From contig CAJTLB010000028.1 of the NCBI GenBank assembly GCA_910577045.1, positions 1 through 28,094 of the forward strand: a stretch of 28,094 nucleotides of DNA, given 5' to 3'. The notes below the pieces were generated by a model. That model saw only the letters and a program-made list of their open reading frames with translations. It did no database searches and was not told the DNA's origin. The DNA comes from an uncultured Lachnospiraceae bacterium. Lineage in GTDB: Bacteria > Bacillota > Clostridia > Lachnospirales > Lachnospiraceae. Position 1 is the stretch's first letter. Every line of letters starts with the position of its first letter. Position numbers and translations under genes: made by a program. Positions 23,271 through 28,094 of this stretch are shown here, piece after piece.

Positions 23271-23476
23271 TTGTTTTCCTCCTTATTTGCTGCATCTGTC
23301 AATCCCTCTCCAATAATATAAGCAATGAGGGTTCCCCCTGCCATAATAATGGAAGTTACTTGTACCGCTGTATTATCTGGCACCTGTGCTAGTGTCATTA
23401 CTGGAGTTACAAAACCAATGACCGCTGCCCAGAATTTCCTACTTGTTAATTTTCTTGCCCAATCAATCTTTTTCAT
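23267..23476 (-). CDS. Phage holin, phi LC3 type, 69 aa
   Basis: One N-terminal amphipathic region (IDWARKLTSRKFWAAVIGFV) leads into a first hydrophobic segment, then NTAVQVTSIIMAGGTLIAYI forms a second and EGLTDAANKEENK a charged tail. This is the phi LC3 holin pattern, forming pores that release the endolysin. It is followed directly by the lysozyme gene with an overlap of four bases. GAAGGAAAGAAAAGG precedes the ATG. Confidence 0.9.
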   Translation of the reverse strand: MKKIDWARKLTSRKFWAAVIGFVTPVMTLAQVPDNTAVQVTSIIMAGGTLIAYIIGEGLTDAANKEENK

Positions 23477-23514
23477 ATCCTTTTCTTTCCTTCTCTCAAA
23501 TATTCGAAATCCTC

Positions 23515-23543
23515 TTGCTTCCTTCTTTCAAATATGTTATATT
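23515..23543 (+). promoter_or_regulatory. Promoter of antisense RNA 1
   Basis: TTGCTT (23515-23520), 17 bases, TATATT (23538-23543), with TG upstream of the -10 (extended). It points rightward, opposite to the toxin and lysis genes. Confidence 0.7.
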
Positions 23544-23549
23544 GTACAT

Positions 23550-23650
23550 AGAAAAAGGAGTAACCATCCACAAAGTGGTTAGCCTCCTTCAAATAGCTAC
23601 AATAAGCCTACTTGAGTCCTGCTAAGAAACAAGGTAGGCTTATTTATTTT
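23550..23650 (+). ncRNA. Antisense RNA 1 (type I antitoxin)
   Basis: From the promoter at 23515-23543 a transcript of about 100 bases would run to a terminator in which AATAAGCCTACTTG (23601-23614) pairs with CAAG-G-TAGGCTTATT and ends in a T-rich tail. The 3' end overlaps the toxin stop codon, as in TxpA/RatA pairs. A 23-base block at 23564-23586 recurs at 26018-26040 with one mismatch. Transcript ends are predicted. Confidence 0.7.
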
Positions 23651-23742
23651 CGCTTGTTATTCCTACTATCTATGTAGGCAGGCAGCGCAAGTAGGAAAGA
23701 ACCTCCTAAGAATAATAAACTCAAAGTCTGGTATGTATCCAT
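23644..23742 (-). CDS. Holin-like type I toxin 1, 32 aa
   Basis: The minus strand from ATG at 23742 encodes 32 residues (MDTYQTLSLLFLGGSFLLAL, then PAYIDS and a basic tail NNKRK): one membrane segment, the layout of the putative holin-like toxin family (Hol_Tox) related to TxpA/BsrG peptides. GGAGG sits eight bases before the ATG. The antisense RNA on the other strand overlaps its 3' end. It is far below usual gene length cut-offs. Toxicity is inferred from the family. Confidence 0.8.
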   Translation of the reverse strand: MDTYQTLSLLFLGGSFLLALPAYIDSRNNKRK

Positions 23743-23750
23743 ATGCACCA

Positions 23751-23842
23751 CCTCCCCTCTTTAGTATAAGTGGGGAAGCTGTCCACCTTGTAACATGATT
23801 ACTCCATATTCTAATTATAACATATCTCTCATTCCCTAACAA
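23751..23842 (-). promoter_or_regulatory. Promoter and ribosome-site hairpin of toxin 1
   Basis: On the minus strand TTGTTA (23837-23842), 17 bases, TATAAT (23814-23819) with an extended TG. In the leader CTTCCCC (23772-23778) can pair with GGGGAGG (23751-23757), covering the ribosome site, a common brake in type I toxin mRNAs. Confidence 0.7.
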
Positions 23843-23860
23843 CGACCTTTTTCATAGACA

Positions 23861-24196
23861 TTATAAAACCATGATAAGTGCCCCTATCACAGCTCCCATA
23901 ATTGTACTAATGGCTGCTGTTACCATTGCCATTTTAATCTGCTTATGGGCTTCGGCTGGTTCCTGTTCTAGCTTCTCTAACCGTTCCCCTTGCTTTTCTA
24001 ACTCCTTCAGCATATTTCCCATATTCACCGCCATTTCTTTTACTGATACTGTTAGATCACTGATTTGGCGCACACTTTCTTCTACCAATTCCAACCTCTT
24101 ATTCTGTCGGTTATTTTCATCTATCAGACGTTGGTTTTCTGTCTCCATAGTCCTTCGGAACTCGTCATGCTCTGCCCTTGTAATTGGTGTATCCAT
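23861..24196 (-). CDS. XhlA-like (haemolysin/holin accessory) protein, 111 aa
   Basis: Residues 1-85 form a long coiled coil (ENQRLIDENNRQNKRLELVE, ISDLTVSVKEMAVNMGNMLK) and residues 90-111 a single membrane segment (VTAAISTIMGAVIGALIMVL) at the very C-terminus. This is the XhlA layout, an accessory to lysis in PBSX-type phages. AAGGAAAGAAG precedes the ATG. It lies before the toxin 1 locus and the holin/lysozyme pair. Confidence 0.85.
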   Translation of the reverse strand: MDTPITRAEHDEFRRTMETENQRLIDENNRQNKRLELVEESVRQISDLTVSVKEMAVNMGNMLKELEKQGERLEKLEQEPAEAHKQIKMAMVTAAISTIMGAVIGALIMVL

Positions 24197-24211
24197 CTTC
24201 TTTCCTTTCTC

Positions 24212-24361
24212 TTAATTCTCTTCCACTGCCAACTCCTGCCTTCCAGCCCTCTTCAATTCTTCCTTTACTTCTTTTCTTAACCCTTCTGGAACCTGTCCAT
24301 ACCTCTTTCTTCCTGAAAAAATTTGATTCACCCATAACCTTGTAATAGCTGCTTTACTCAT
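24212..24361 (-). CDS. Short phage protein, CD1375-like, 49 aa
   Basis: The minus strand from ATG at 24361 encodes 49 residues, with RLWVNQIFSGRKRYGQVPEG followed by LRKEVKEEL. The VPE-L motif and length resemble the CD1375-type small proteins found between tail and lysis genes of Clostridia phages. The start overlaps the end of the upstream frame (stop at 24354), indicating coupling. Function unknown; the family comparison is from memory. Confidence 0.6.
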   Translation of the reverse strand: MSKAAITRLWVNQIFSGRKRYGQVPEGLRKEVKEELKRAGRQELAVEEN

Positions 24362-24803
24362 CTTTTTCCCCTTCCCTTTCTATTGCATATACCTCTGTAC
24401 TCATTTCCAACAAACACTCTTCCAACTGTTCTATCCATATTGCCTGGCTATCTATATCTTTTGCCTGCTCTTCTAACTGTTCTTCTTGTTCTACTACCTT
24501 TACTTTTAACGCCAATACTTCTGCTTCCATAGTACTTGGTGTTACCTGCTCTACCTCATATCGTTTTCCTATATAATTCACAGTAAACTCTGAATAATTA
24601 TAATACACACATTTTGGTTCCTGAGCCGTTTCGTTCTCATAATATTAGATTGGTTCTTTGTTTTCATTAAGAAGCTCATACAACGTATGAAAATTAGCTT
24701 CTTCCTCTTTCACAATAAACCGCAATACCATTTTCCCATTTGGATACCGATATGGATAAAACTCCCTCACTTTTACTATCGTTTTCCCTACTTGAATCTG
24801 CAT
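24354..24803 (-). pseudogene. Phage tail-associated gene split by an in-frame TAA
   Basis: From ATG at 24803 (AGGAAAAG upstream) 52 codons are read (QIQVGKTIVKVREFYPYRYP, LYELLNENKEPI) to a TAA at 24645-24647. The same frame then continues without a further stop for 97 codons (YYENETAQEPKCVYYNYSEF, a coiled coil near 25 residues later) to 24354. Related phage proteins of this type read KPIEYYE at the break, so GAA to TAA is the likely change. Either the gene is inactivated, or the downstream part is restarted at GTG 24608, or the stop is read through. Total intact length would be 149 aa. Confidence 0.7.
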
Positions 24804-24829
24804 TTCTTTTCCTCTCCTTCCTTTTTTAC

Positions 24830-25414
24830 CTAGACACTCCTACAAATAATATCCTTTATTTTTGTCACAGAAGAACGCACATGAATCCCTAATTCTCCTA
24901 TTTTTCCCTTTAACACTATGTCATCCCCCTCATCATCAAGATAAATCCGTTTACAATTTGCTGGCACAGTATCTTCTATATACCTATAATAATAACCATC
25001 TATCGAATCATACTCCATATATAAAGTATTCGATCTAGTTCCTGTATCATATCGAAACCATGTTTCATCTTCTCCATTGGAGCAAACAGACATATCTACT
25101 GTAAACCCTTCCCCAAATGCCACATAGGTTCCATTTAACAAGACTCGTATCTCTGCGGTTGCCAAGGTTTCCGCATTAGCAACATTATTGGTAAATCCTA
25201 TATAAATGGTATTATTCCAAATACTTTTATTTACATATGAATCCCCCAATATCTGATATAAAACTTCAATCGTTACTCCCTCTGGCCATATCGTTTCCCA
25301 TGCCCCATTTTTATAAATCTTTCCTTCTGTAATCTCCCTCCATGCCCCACTAGAATACCGTTTGATACTAGTTACATCTTGCCATGCCCCATTTGCATAT
25401 CTCTTTATACTCAT
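24830..25414 (-). CDS. Phage tail/appendage protein with GAW repeats, 194 aa
   Basis: The N-terminus has three tandem units IKRYANGAWQDVT, IKRYSSGAWREIT and GKIYKNGAWETIW, a common feature of tail-fibre-associated proteins of Firmicutes phages. The remainder is beta-rich without a recognised fold. A six-base-long spacer leads from the preceding tail gene (stop at 25424). The ribosome site is GAGG before ATG. It may be part of the receptor-binding appendage; no enzyme motif is seen. Confidence 0.7.
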   Translation of the reverse strand: MSIKRYANGAWQDVTSIKRYSSGAWREITEGKIYKNGAWETIWPEGVTIEVLYQILGDSYVNKSIWNNTIYIGFTNNVANAETLATAEIRVLLNGTYVAFGEGFTVDMSVCSNGEDETWFRYDTGTRSNTLYMEYDSIDGYYYRYIEDTVPANCKRIYLDDEGDDIVLKGKIGELGIHVRSSVTKIKDIICRSV

Positions 25415-25423
25415 TTCCTCACC

Positions 25424-25903
25424 TCACCAAGCCCAAAGGACAGAACTACTAGAAGGGGTAGAAGATTGGATTGCCACTCCTTTGACACTTGTTGCCACAG
25501 GCACCCCATTGGAAAAATATACTGGCTGCATCGTAGAACCTGCATTGGCATTTAACTTATTGGCAGAACTGGCGGCTCCCCCTGCTGTAGAAGAACCTGC
25601 ATAGGTATGGGTATGCCCTGTTTTTGCAAAAGCAGAAGCATGGTATCCATCTACGGTATCTGCATTACATTGATCTTCCTCCGCCTTCGCATCCCATTTT
25701 CTTTTCTCTTCTTCGGTTACATGAATGTCCCCATTTTTTTCATGCTTCTCTGCTTCTTCCACTTTTTGCTTCAGGTACACATCATTATTTAACAAAGCCC
25801 CTTTTATCTCATTTTCTAGTTCCGCTGTTAAATACTCCTCTTCTTCTACCTGATGGATTTCTTGCTGAAACTCTGGTGGTTCTTTGATGGCTAAATTTCC
25901 CAT
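25424..25903 (-). CDS. Phage tail-fibre-like protein, 159 aa
   Basis: A helical N-terminal half (about residues 10-75) is followed by the segment NADTVDGYHASAFAKTGHTH and SANKLNANAG, a very common motif of phage tail fibres, and an Ser-rich end ending LWAW. The start at 25903 is preferred to 25975 because GGGGAG precedes it and because the longer reading would include a terminator hairpin. It begins the tail segment downstream of the toxin 2 locus. Confidence 0.75.
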   Translation of the reverse strand: MGNLAIKEPPEFQQEIHQVEEEEYLTAELENEIKGALLNNDVYLKQKVEEAEKHEKNGDIHVTEEEKRKWDAKAEEDQCNADTVDGYHASAFAKTGHTHTYAGSSTAGGAASSANKLNANAGSTMQPVYFSNGVPVATSVKGVAIQSSTPSSSSVLWAW

Positions 25904-25933
25904 AGCACTTTTCTCCCCTCTCCTAATCCCATC

Positions 25934-25956
25934 AAAAAGAGCATCCTCTCGGATGC
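25934..25956 (-). terminator. Hairpin terminator ahead of the tail-fibre gene
   Basis: GCATCC-GAGA-GGATGC on the minus strand is followed by TCTTTTT. It lies between the toxin 2 locus and the tail-fibre start and could end the upstream cassette transcript. Confidence 0.6.
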
Positions 25957-25969
25957 CCTTACTTTCTAT

Positions 25970-25998
25970 TTGCAATCTATTTCTTTTTGTGTTATACT
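25970..25998 (+). promoter_or_regulatory. Promoter of antisense RNA 2
   Basis: TTGCAA (25970-25975), 17 bases, TATACT (25993-25998), extended TG. Same layout as 23515-23543. Confidence 0.75.
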
Positions 25999-26004
25999 AA
26001 CTTT

Positions 26005-26094
26005 AACAAAGGGAACACCACCCACAAAGTGGTTAGCCTCTATTTATGGTGAAATAACTGCCTGTCCGGCTAAGACAAGGGCAGTTATTTTTTT
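26005..26094 (+). ncRNA. Antisense RNA 2 (type I antitoxin)
   Basis: A transcript from the promoter at 25970-25998 would end at a strong terminator: AAATAACTGCC (26052-26062) pairs with GGCAGTTATTT (26080-26090), then T-run to 26094. It contains the 23-base block shared with antisense RNA 1. It abuts the toxin 2 stop at 26097 and would overlap the 3' end of the toxin mRNA. Confidence 0.72.
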
Positions 26095-26096
26095 GC

Positions 26097-26183
26097 CTAT
26101 TTCCTATTCTCTAAACAGGAGATAAGCGCAAGCAAGAATAACACGAATGTCAACATCAATGATATTGCTTCGTATGTACTCAT
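26097..26183 (-). CDS. Holin-like type I toxin 2, 28 aa
   Basis: The minus strand from ATG at 26183 encodes 28 residues (MSTYEAISLMLTFVLFLLAL, then ISCLENRK), a single membrane helix with a basic end, matching the putative holin-like toxin family even better than toxin 1. GGAGGG precedes the ATG. It is framed by an antisense RNA. Toxic activity is a family inference. Confidence 0.85.
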   Translation of the reverse strand: MSTYEAISLMLTFVLFLLALISCLENRK

Positions 26184-26193
26184 GTGCACCACC

Positions 26194-26257
26194 CTCCTTC
26201 TTTGGTAAAAAGAGAGGCAAACTACCCTATCTATGGTGTCCCTTACTTTTTATTATA
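26194..26257 (-). promoter_or_regulatory. Promoter and ribosome-site hairpin of toxin 2
   Basis: TATAAT at 26252-26257 with an extended TG; the -35 is weak. In the leader CCTCTCTTTT can pair with AAAGAAGGAGG (one mismatch), covering the ribosome site as at toxin 1. Confidence 0.55.
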
Positions 26258-26288
26258 ACACAATCTTTAGCATGGTTCCATTCCTTTT

Positions 26289-26720
26289 TCACAGCACTTT
26301 TTTGGCTGCCCCATTCACTCCTACATACATACTACACCGTTTTACACTCCCATTTACCCCTGCATACGCTGCCTGAATCGCCCTACTTACTCCATTTATC
26401 CCTACAAAAGAGCCATGGTTGTCATTACAGGCTGTGTTACAAGTCCCTGTACAGGTTCCACTACAAGTTGTCTTACAGCTATCTTTACAACTTTCCTTAC
26501 AAGTATCTTTGCAATCCCCTTCACAACCTCCTTTACAGCTCTCTTCACAGCTCCCATCACAACCTCCCTCACACCCAAAACAATGCCCATCACAACCTCC
26601 ACAACCAATACAGCTCCCCGAACAACTGTCATCACAGGTTCCCTCACAATGCACCCAGCATCCATCTCTACAGCCCCCAGAACATGCCTCCCCACAAGGG
26701 CAATTACTATACATTCCCAT
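26289..26720 (-). CDS. CXXX-repeat cysteine-rich protein with tail-type VGVNG repeats, 143 aa
   Basis: Twenty-five cysteines lie in residues 7-98. They fall every fourth residue from 9 to 37 and again from 50 to 98, with a shorter spacing between, for example ESCKGGCEGDCKDTCKESC. The intervening residues are small or charged. Residues 104-143 hold three copies of a (F/Y)xG(I/V)NG(x)3(R/K) unit (SFVGINGVSR, AYAGVNGSVK, MYVGVNGAAKK), a motif of phage tail and surface proteins, and one further Cys (129). It follows the 103-aa gene by nine bases, with AGGAGG upstream, in one unit with the radical SAM enzyme. A substrate for that enzyme, probably carrying thioether or metal-bound cysteines, is the best reading, but neither modification nor location has been shown. 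Confidence 0.8.
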   Translation of the reverse strand: MGMYSNCPCGEACSGGCRDGCWVHCEGTCDDSCSGSCIGCGGCDGHCFGCEGGCDGSCEESCKGGCEGDCKDTCKESCKDSCKTTCSGTCTGTCNTACNDNHGSFVGINGVSRAIQAAYAGVNGSVKRCSMYVGVNGAAKKVL

Positions 26721-26729
26721 ACCTTCCTC

Positions 26730-27041
26730 CTACGCTTTCCCTCGAAATACCAGGTTTAAATATCTTGTTTTTTCTGTATATGTTGTATAAATAGAAGATA
26801 AAATTGGAAAGTCCTCATAGGTTTTCAATCGGTTCCCTTTTTCATCTAGGGTACTAAAACAATCCATTCCTACCGTCTGGTAGTACTGAACCGCTTGATC
26901 TCCTGTCACACTATCTGGTTCTGCTACATCAATCTGGACGACTACTGTCTTGGTTGGCACCCCTCCTTCCAAATCAATCCGTTCATCCACACGGTTTACA
27001 TTCTTCCATTCTGTTTTTCCATCTTGTAAAAGAAGTCTCAT
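26730..27041 (-). CDS. Hypothetical partner protein of the cysteine-rich cassette, 103 aa
   Basis: No family recognised. Its compact sequence includes KTVVVQIDVAEPDSVTGDQA, GMDCFSTLDEKGNRL and SIYTTYTEKTRYLNLVFRG and reads as a small alpha/beta or beta-rich domain. Its ATG lies inside the last codons of the radical SAM gene (four-base overlap), and the cysteine-rich gene begins nine bases after its stop, so all three are translated as one unit. It may be a recognition or accessory protein for the modification, or a small tail component; nothing in the sequence decides. Confidence 0.7.
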   Translation of the reverse strand: MRLLLQDGKTEWKNVNRVDERIDLEGGVPTKTVVVQIDVAEPDSVTGDQAVQYYQTVGMDCFSTLDEKGNRLKTYEDFPILSSIYTTYTEKTRYLNLVFRGKA

Positions 27042-28094
27042 TCCTTTTCCTCCCCTGCTAATTCTTGTAACATTTCATATTCTTCTTTCCCTACAATTCC
27101 TTCTGCATTCTCATATGGCAGAAAACATCTCTTTCTTTCTAGTAACCCTTTTTTCCTATAATAAGTGTTCCAAAAATATACATTTGCTAATGCCCTTGCC
27201 TTATGCATCCCACAAATAAAAGTCGCCCTTTTATCTGGTGTCCCAAATACTTGGTAATTATAAGCCGTACACCAAGCACAACCATCTGCTATGGGACAAG
27301 AAAAACATTCCTCTGTCGATTGGGATTTTCTTGTAATGTTACGGAAACAAGAAAGGCAATCTTGGCTATATTTTGAAACCCCTATCCCTTCCTCTAAACT
27401 TCCAATTACCATTGGTTCCTGCTCTGCCCCTAAAGAAGTCTCCATAAAGCGGATACAAGGATATAAGATTCCATCTGGATCACAGGCTAACATCTGCCCC
27501 GTTGCTCCACACCAATTTTCATTTTTCTTCTCTTCCAAGGGCTGAAAACCTTCTTCTTGAAAAAGAGAACAATAATGGCTTTCTACCAGTTCTTGTTCGA
27601 TATAATACTCTGCTAATTTCTTTAATTGTTGATAAAAAATAGCTGGGTGGACTTGGTTATCCCACACATCTTCAAACACGCAATTCGCGTGAACATCTTG
27701 AAATCCTATTTTATGTAAATGGATCATGGATTCATATAGAAATCGAATATTTTCTGGTGAAATGGTGACTTTTGTCCCTGTACACCCATAGTTCCTTATA
27801 CTATGTTTTACTGCCTTTATTACTGTATCATACGAAGGGCTTCCATCTGGAAACCGCCGGCAAGCATCATGCAGCTCTTTATTTCCATCAATCGTAATAT
27901 TTAATGAAGTCCAGTTCCCATACTCTTTCAAGAACTCCTGAAATCGTTTATCAAAATATAAGATCCCATTGGTACAAATCGAAAACCGATGGAACTCTAA
28001 CCACGGGTGATGGAAAAGGATCATTCTTTCTGTTACATAATCACAGATTCTTCGGATTAACTCGATCTCCAACAAAGGTTCCCCTCCAATAAAC
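27038..28094 (-). CDS. Radical SAM/SPASM peptide-modifying enzyme, 5' end cut by window
   Basis: The visible part opens with FIGGEP followed by LLEIEL, the GGEP motif of radical SAM proteins, so the CxxxCxxC cluster loop is just outside the window. Further motifs are FSICTNGIL and NITIDGNKELHDACR. The C-terminal SPASM region has Cys at about residues 189, 198, 207, 240, 243, 257, 260, 266, 269 and 288 of the visible frame counted from 28075, enough for two auxiliary clusters (CGATGQMLACDPDGILYPC, CPIADGCAWC). The enzyme family modifies peptides made on the ribosome. It heads the cassette with the 103-aa and Cys-rich proteins. Confidence 0.88.
   Translation of the reverse strand, partial: FIGGEPLLEIELIRRICDYVTERMILFHHPWLEFHRFSICTNGILYFDKRFQEFLKEYGNWTSLNITIDGNKELHDACRRFPDGSPSYDTVIKAVKHSIRNYGCTGTKVTISPENIRFLYESMIHLHKIGFQDVHANCVFEDVWDNQVHPAIFYQQLKKLAEYYIEQELVESHYCSLFQEEGFQPLEEKKNENWCGATGQMLACDPDGILYPCIRFMETSLGAEQEPMVIGSLEEGIGVSKYSQDCLSCFRNITRKSQSTEECFSCPIADGCAWCTAYNYQVFGTPDKRATFICGMHKARALANVYFWNTYYRKKGLLERKRCFLPYENAEGIVGKEEYEMLQELAGEEKE

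Larger units (their letters stand above)
22330..28094 (-). mobile_element. End of a prophage or phage-tail-like element beside tRNA-Leu
   Basis: From the tRNA rightwards the genes are endolysin, holin, XhlA-like protein, tail-fibre-like proteins and a radical SAM cassette, all leftward. This is the standard late-gene order of Siphovirus-type prophages read backwards. The neighbouring tRNA-Leu 3' end is a usual integration site. The capsid, terminase and integrase parts are outside the window, so a complete phage, a remnant or a tailocin cannot be told apart. Confidence 0.8.

Noticed and set aside
26402..26695. 97-aa alternative minus-strand frame within the Cys-rich gene
   Set aside because: Same strand but shifted frame; the repeated CXXX codons keep it open, and it has no ribosome site or recognisable features.
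26147..26794. 215-aa and other long plus-strand frames opposite the Cys-rich gene
   Set aside because: They are reverse readings of a repetitive Cys-codon sequence without a ribosome site, and they cross toxin 2 and the Cys-rich gene.
1..28094. CRISPR arrays or other long repeat arrays
   Set aside because: No regularly spaced repeats with unique spacers were seen; the periodic stretch at 26420-26700 is coding Cys repeats.

Overview
The window reads as a chromosomal segment of a low-GC, spore-forming Firmicute, most likely a gut Lachnospiraceae. The case rests on the run dgt-dnaG-rpoD-trmK-Nif3-like, a spore cortex-lytic-type peptidoglycan-binding protein, strong AGGAGG ribosome sites and Clostridia-type prophage genes. 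The species cannot be named from sequence alone. The window has three parts.

(1) About 1-9050 is the right-hand part of an AT-rich integrated element. A large serine recombinase (7536-9011) sits at its right end, and directly beyond it begins a peptidoglycan-binding protein gene that has lost its 5' half, so the element appears to have inserted into that gene. The rest is a dense field of small genes: three Xre-type regulators plus one longer repressor-like protein, two ribbon-helix-helix (RHH) proteins, an AntA/KilAC antirepressor, zinc-ribbon and winged-helix-like small proteins, a lipoprotein and a membrane-anchored protein. Five neighbouring pairs are convergent and overlap or abut at their stops. 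Small rightward genes share a copied promoter/leader module, and several operator palindromes are visible.

(2) About 9050-22300 is ordinary chromosome: a sugar-1-phosphate nucleotidyltransferase, a BTAD-type regulator, a coiled-coil protein, threonine aldolase with a split ThrE-type exporter, a uridine-kinase-like protein with a TGS-type N-terminus, Nif3-like protein, TrmK, sigma-A, primase and dGTPase (all leftward from a promoter near 22020), and a tRNA-Leu(CAG) with a strong terminator.

(3) About 22330-28094 is one end of a prophage or phage-tail-like element abutting the tRNA-Leu. Transcribed leftward, it carries a radical SAM/SPASM enzyme (5' end cut by the window edge), a 103-aa protein, a 143-aa protein with 26 cysteines mostly at every fourth residue plus three phage-tail-type VGVNG repeats, tail-fibre-like proteins, an XhlA-like protein, a holin and a GH25 endolysin. 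Two tiny holin-like toxins, each with an antisense RNA, are embedded here; these are type I toxin-antitoxin loci too short for usual gene callers.

The most interesting system is the coupled trio at 26289-28094: a tail-module gene cluster that looks like a radical-SAM-modified, cysteine-scaffold peptide or protein probably destined for the phage particle. The two antisense-controlled toxin loci, the in-frame stop in a tail gene and the train of convergent small gene pairs are the other notable points.
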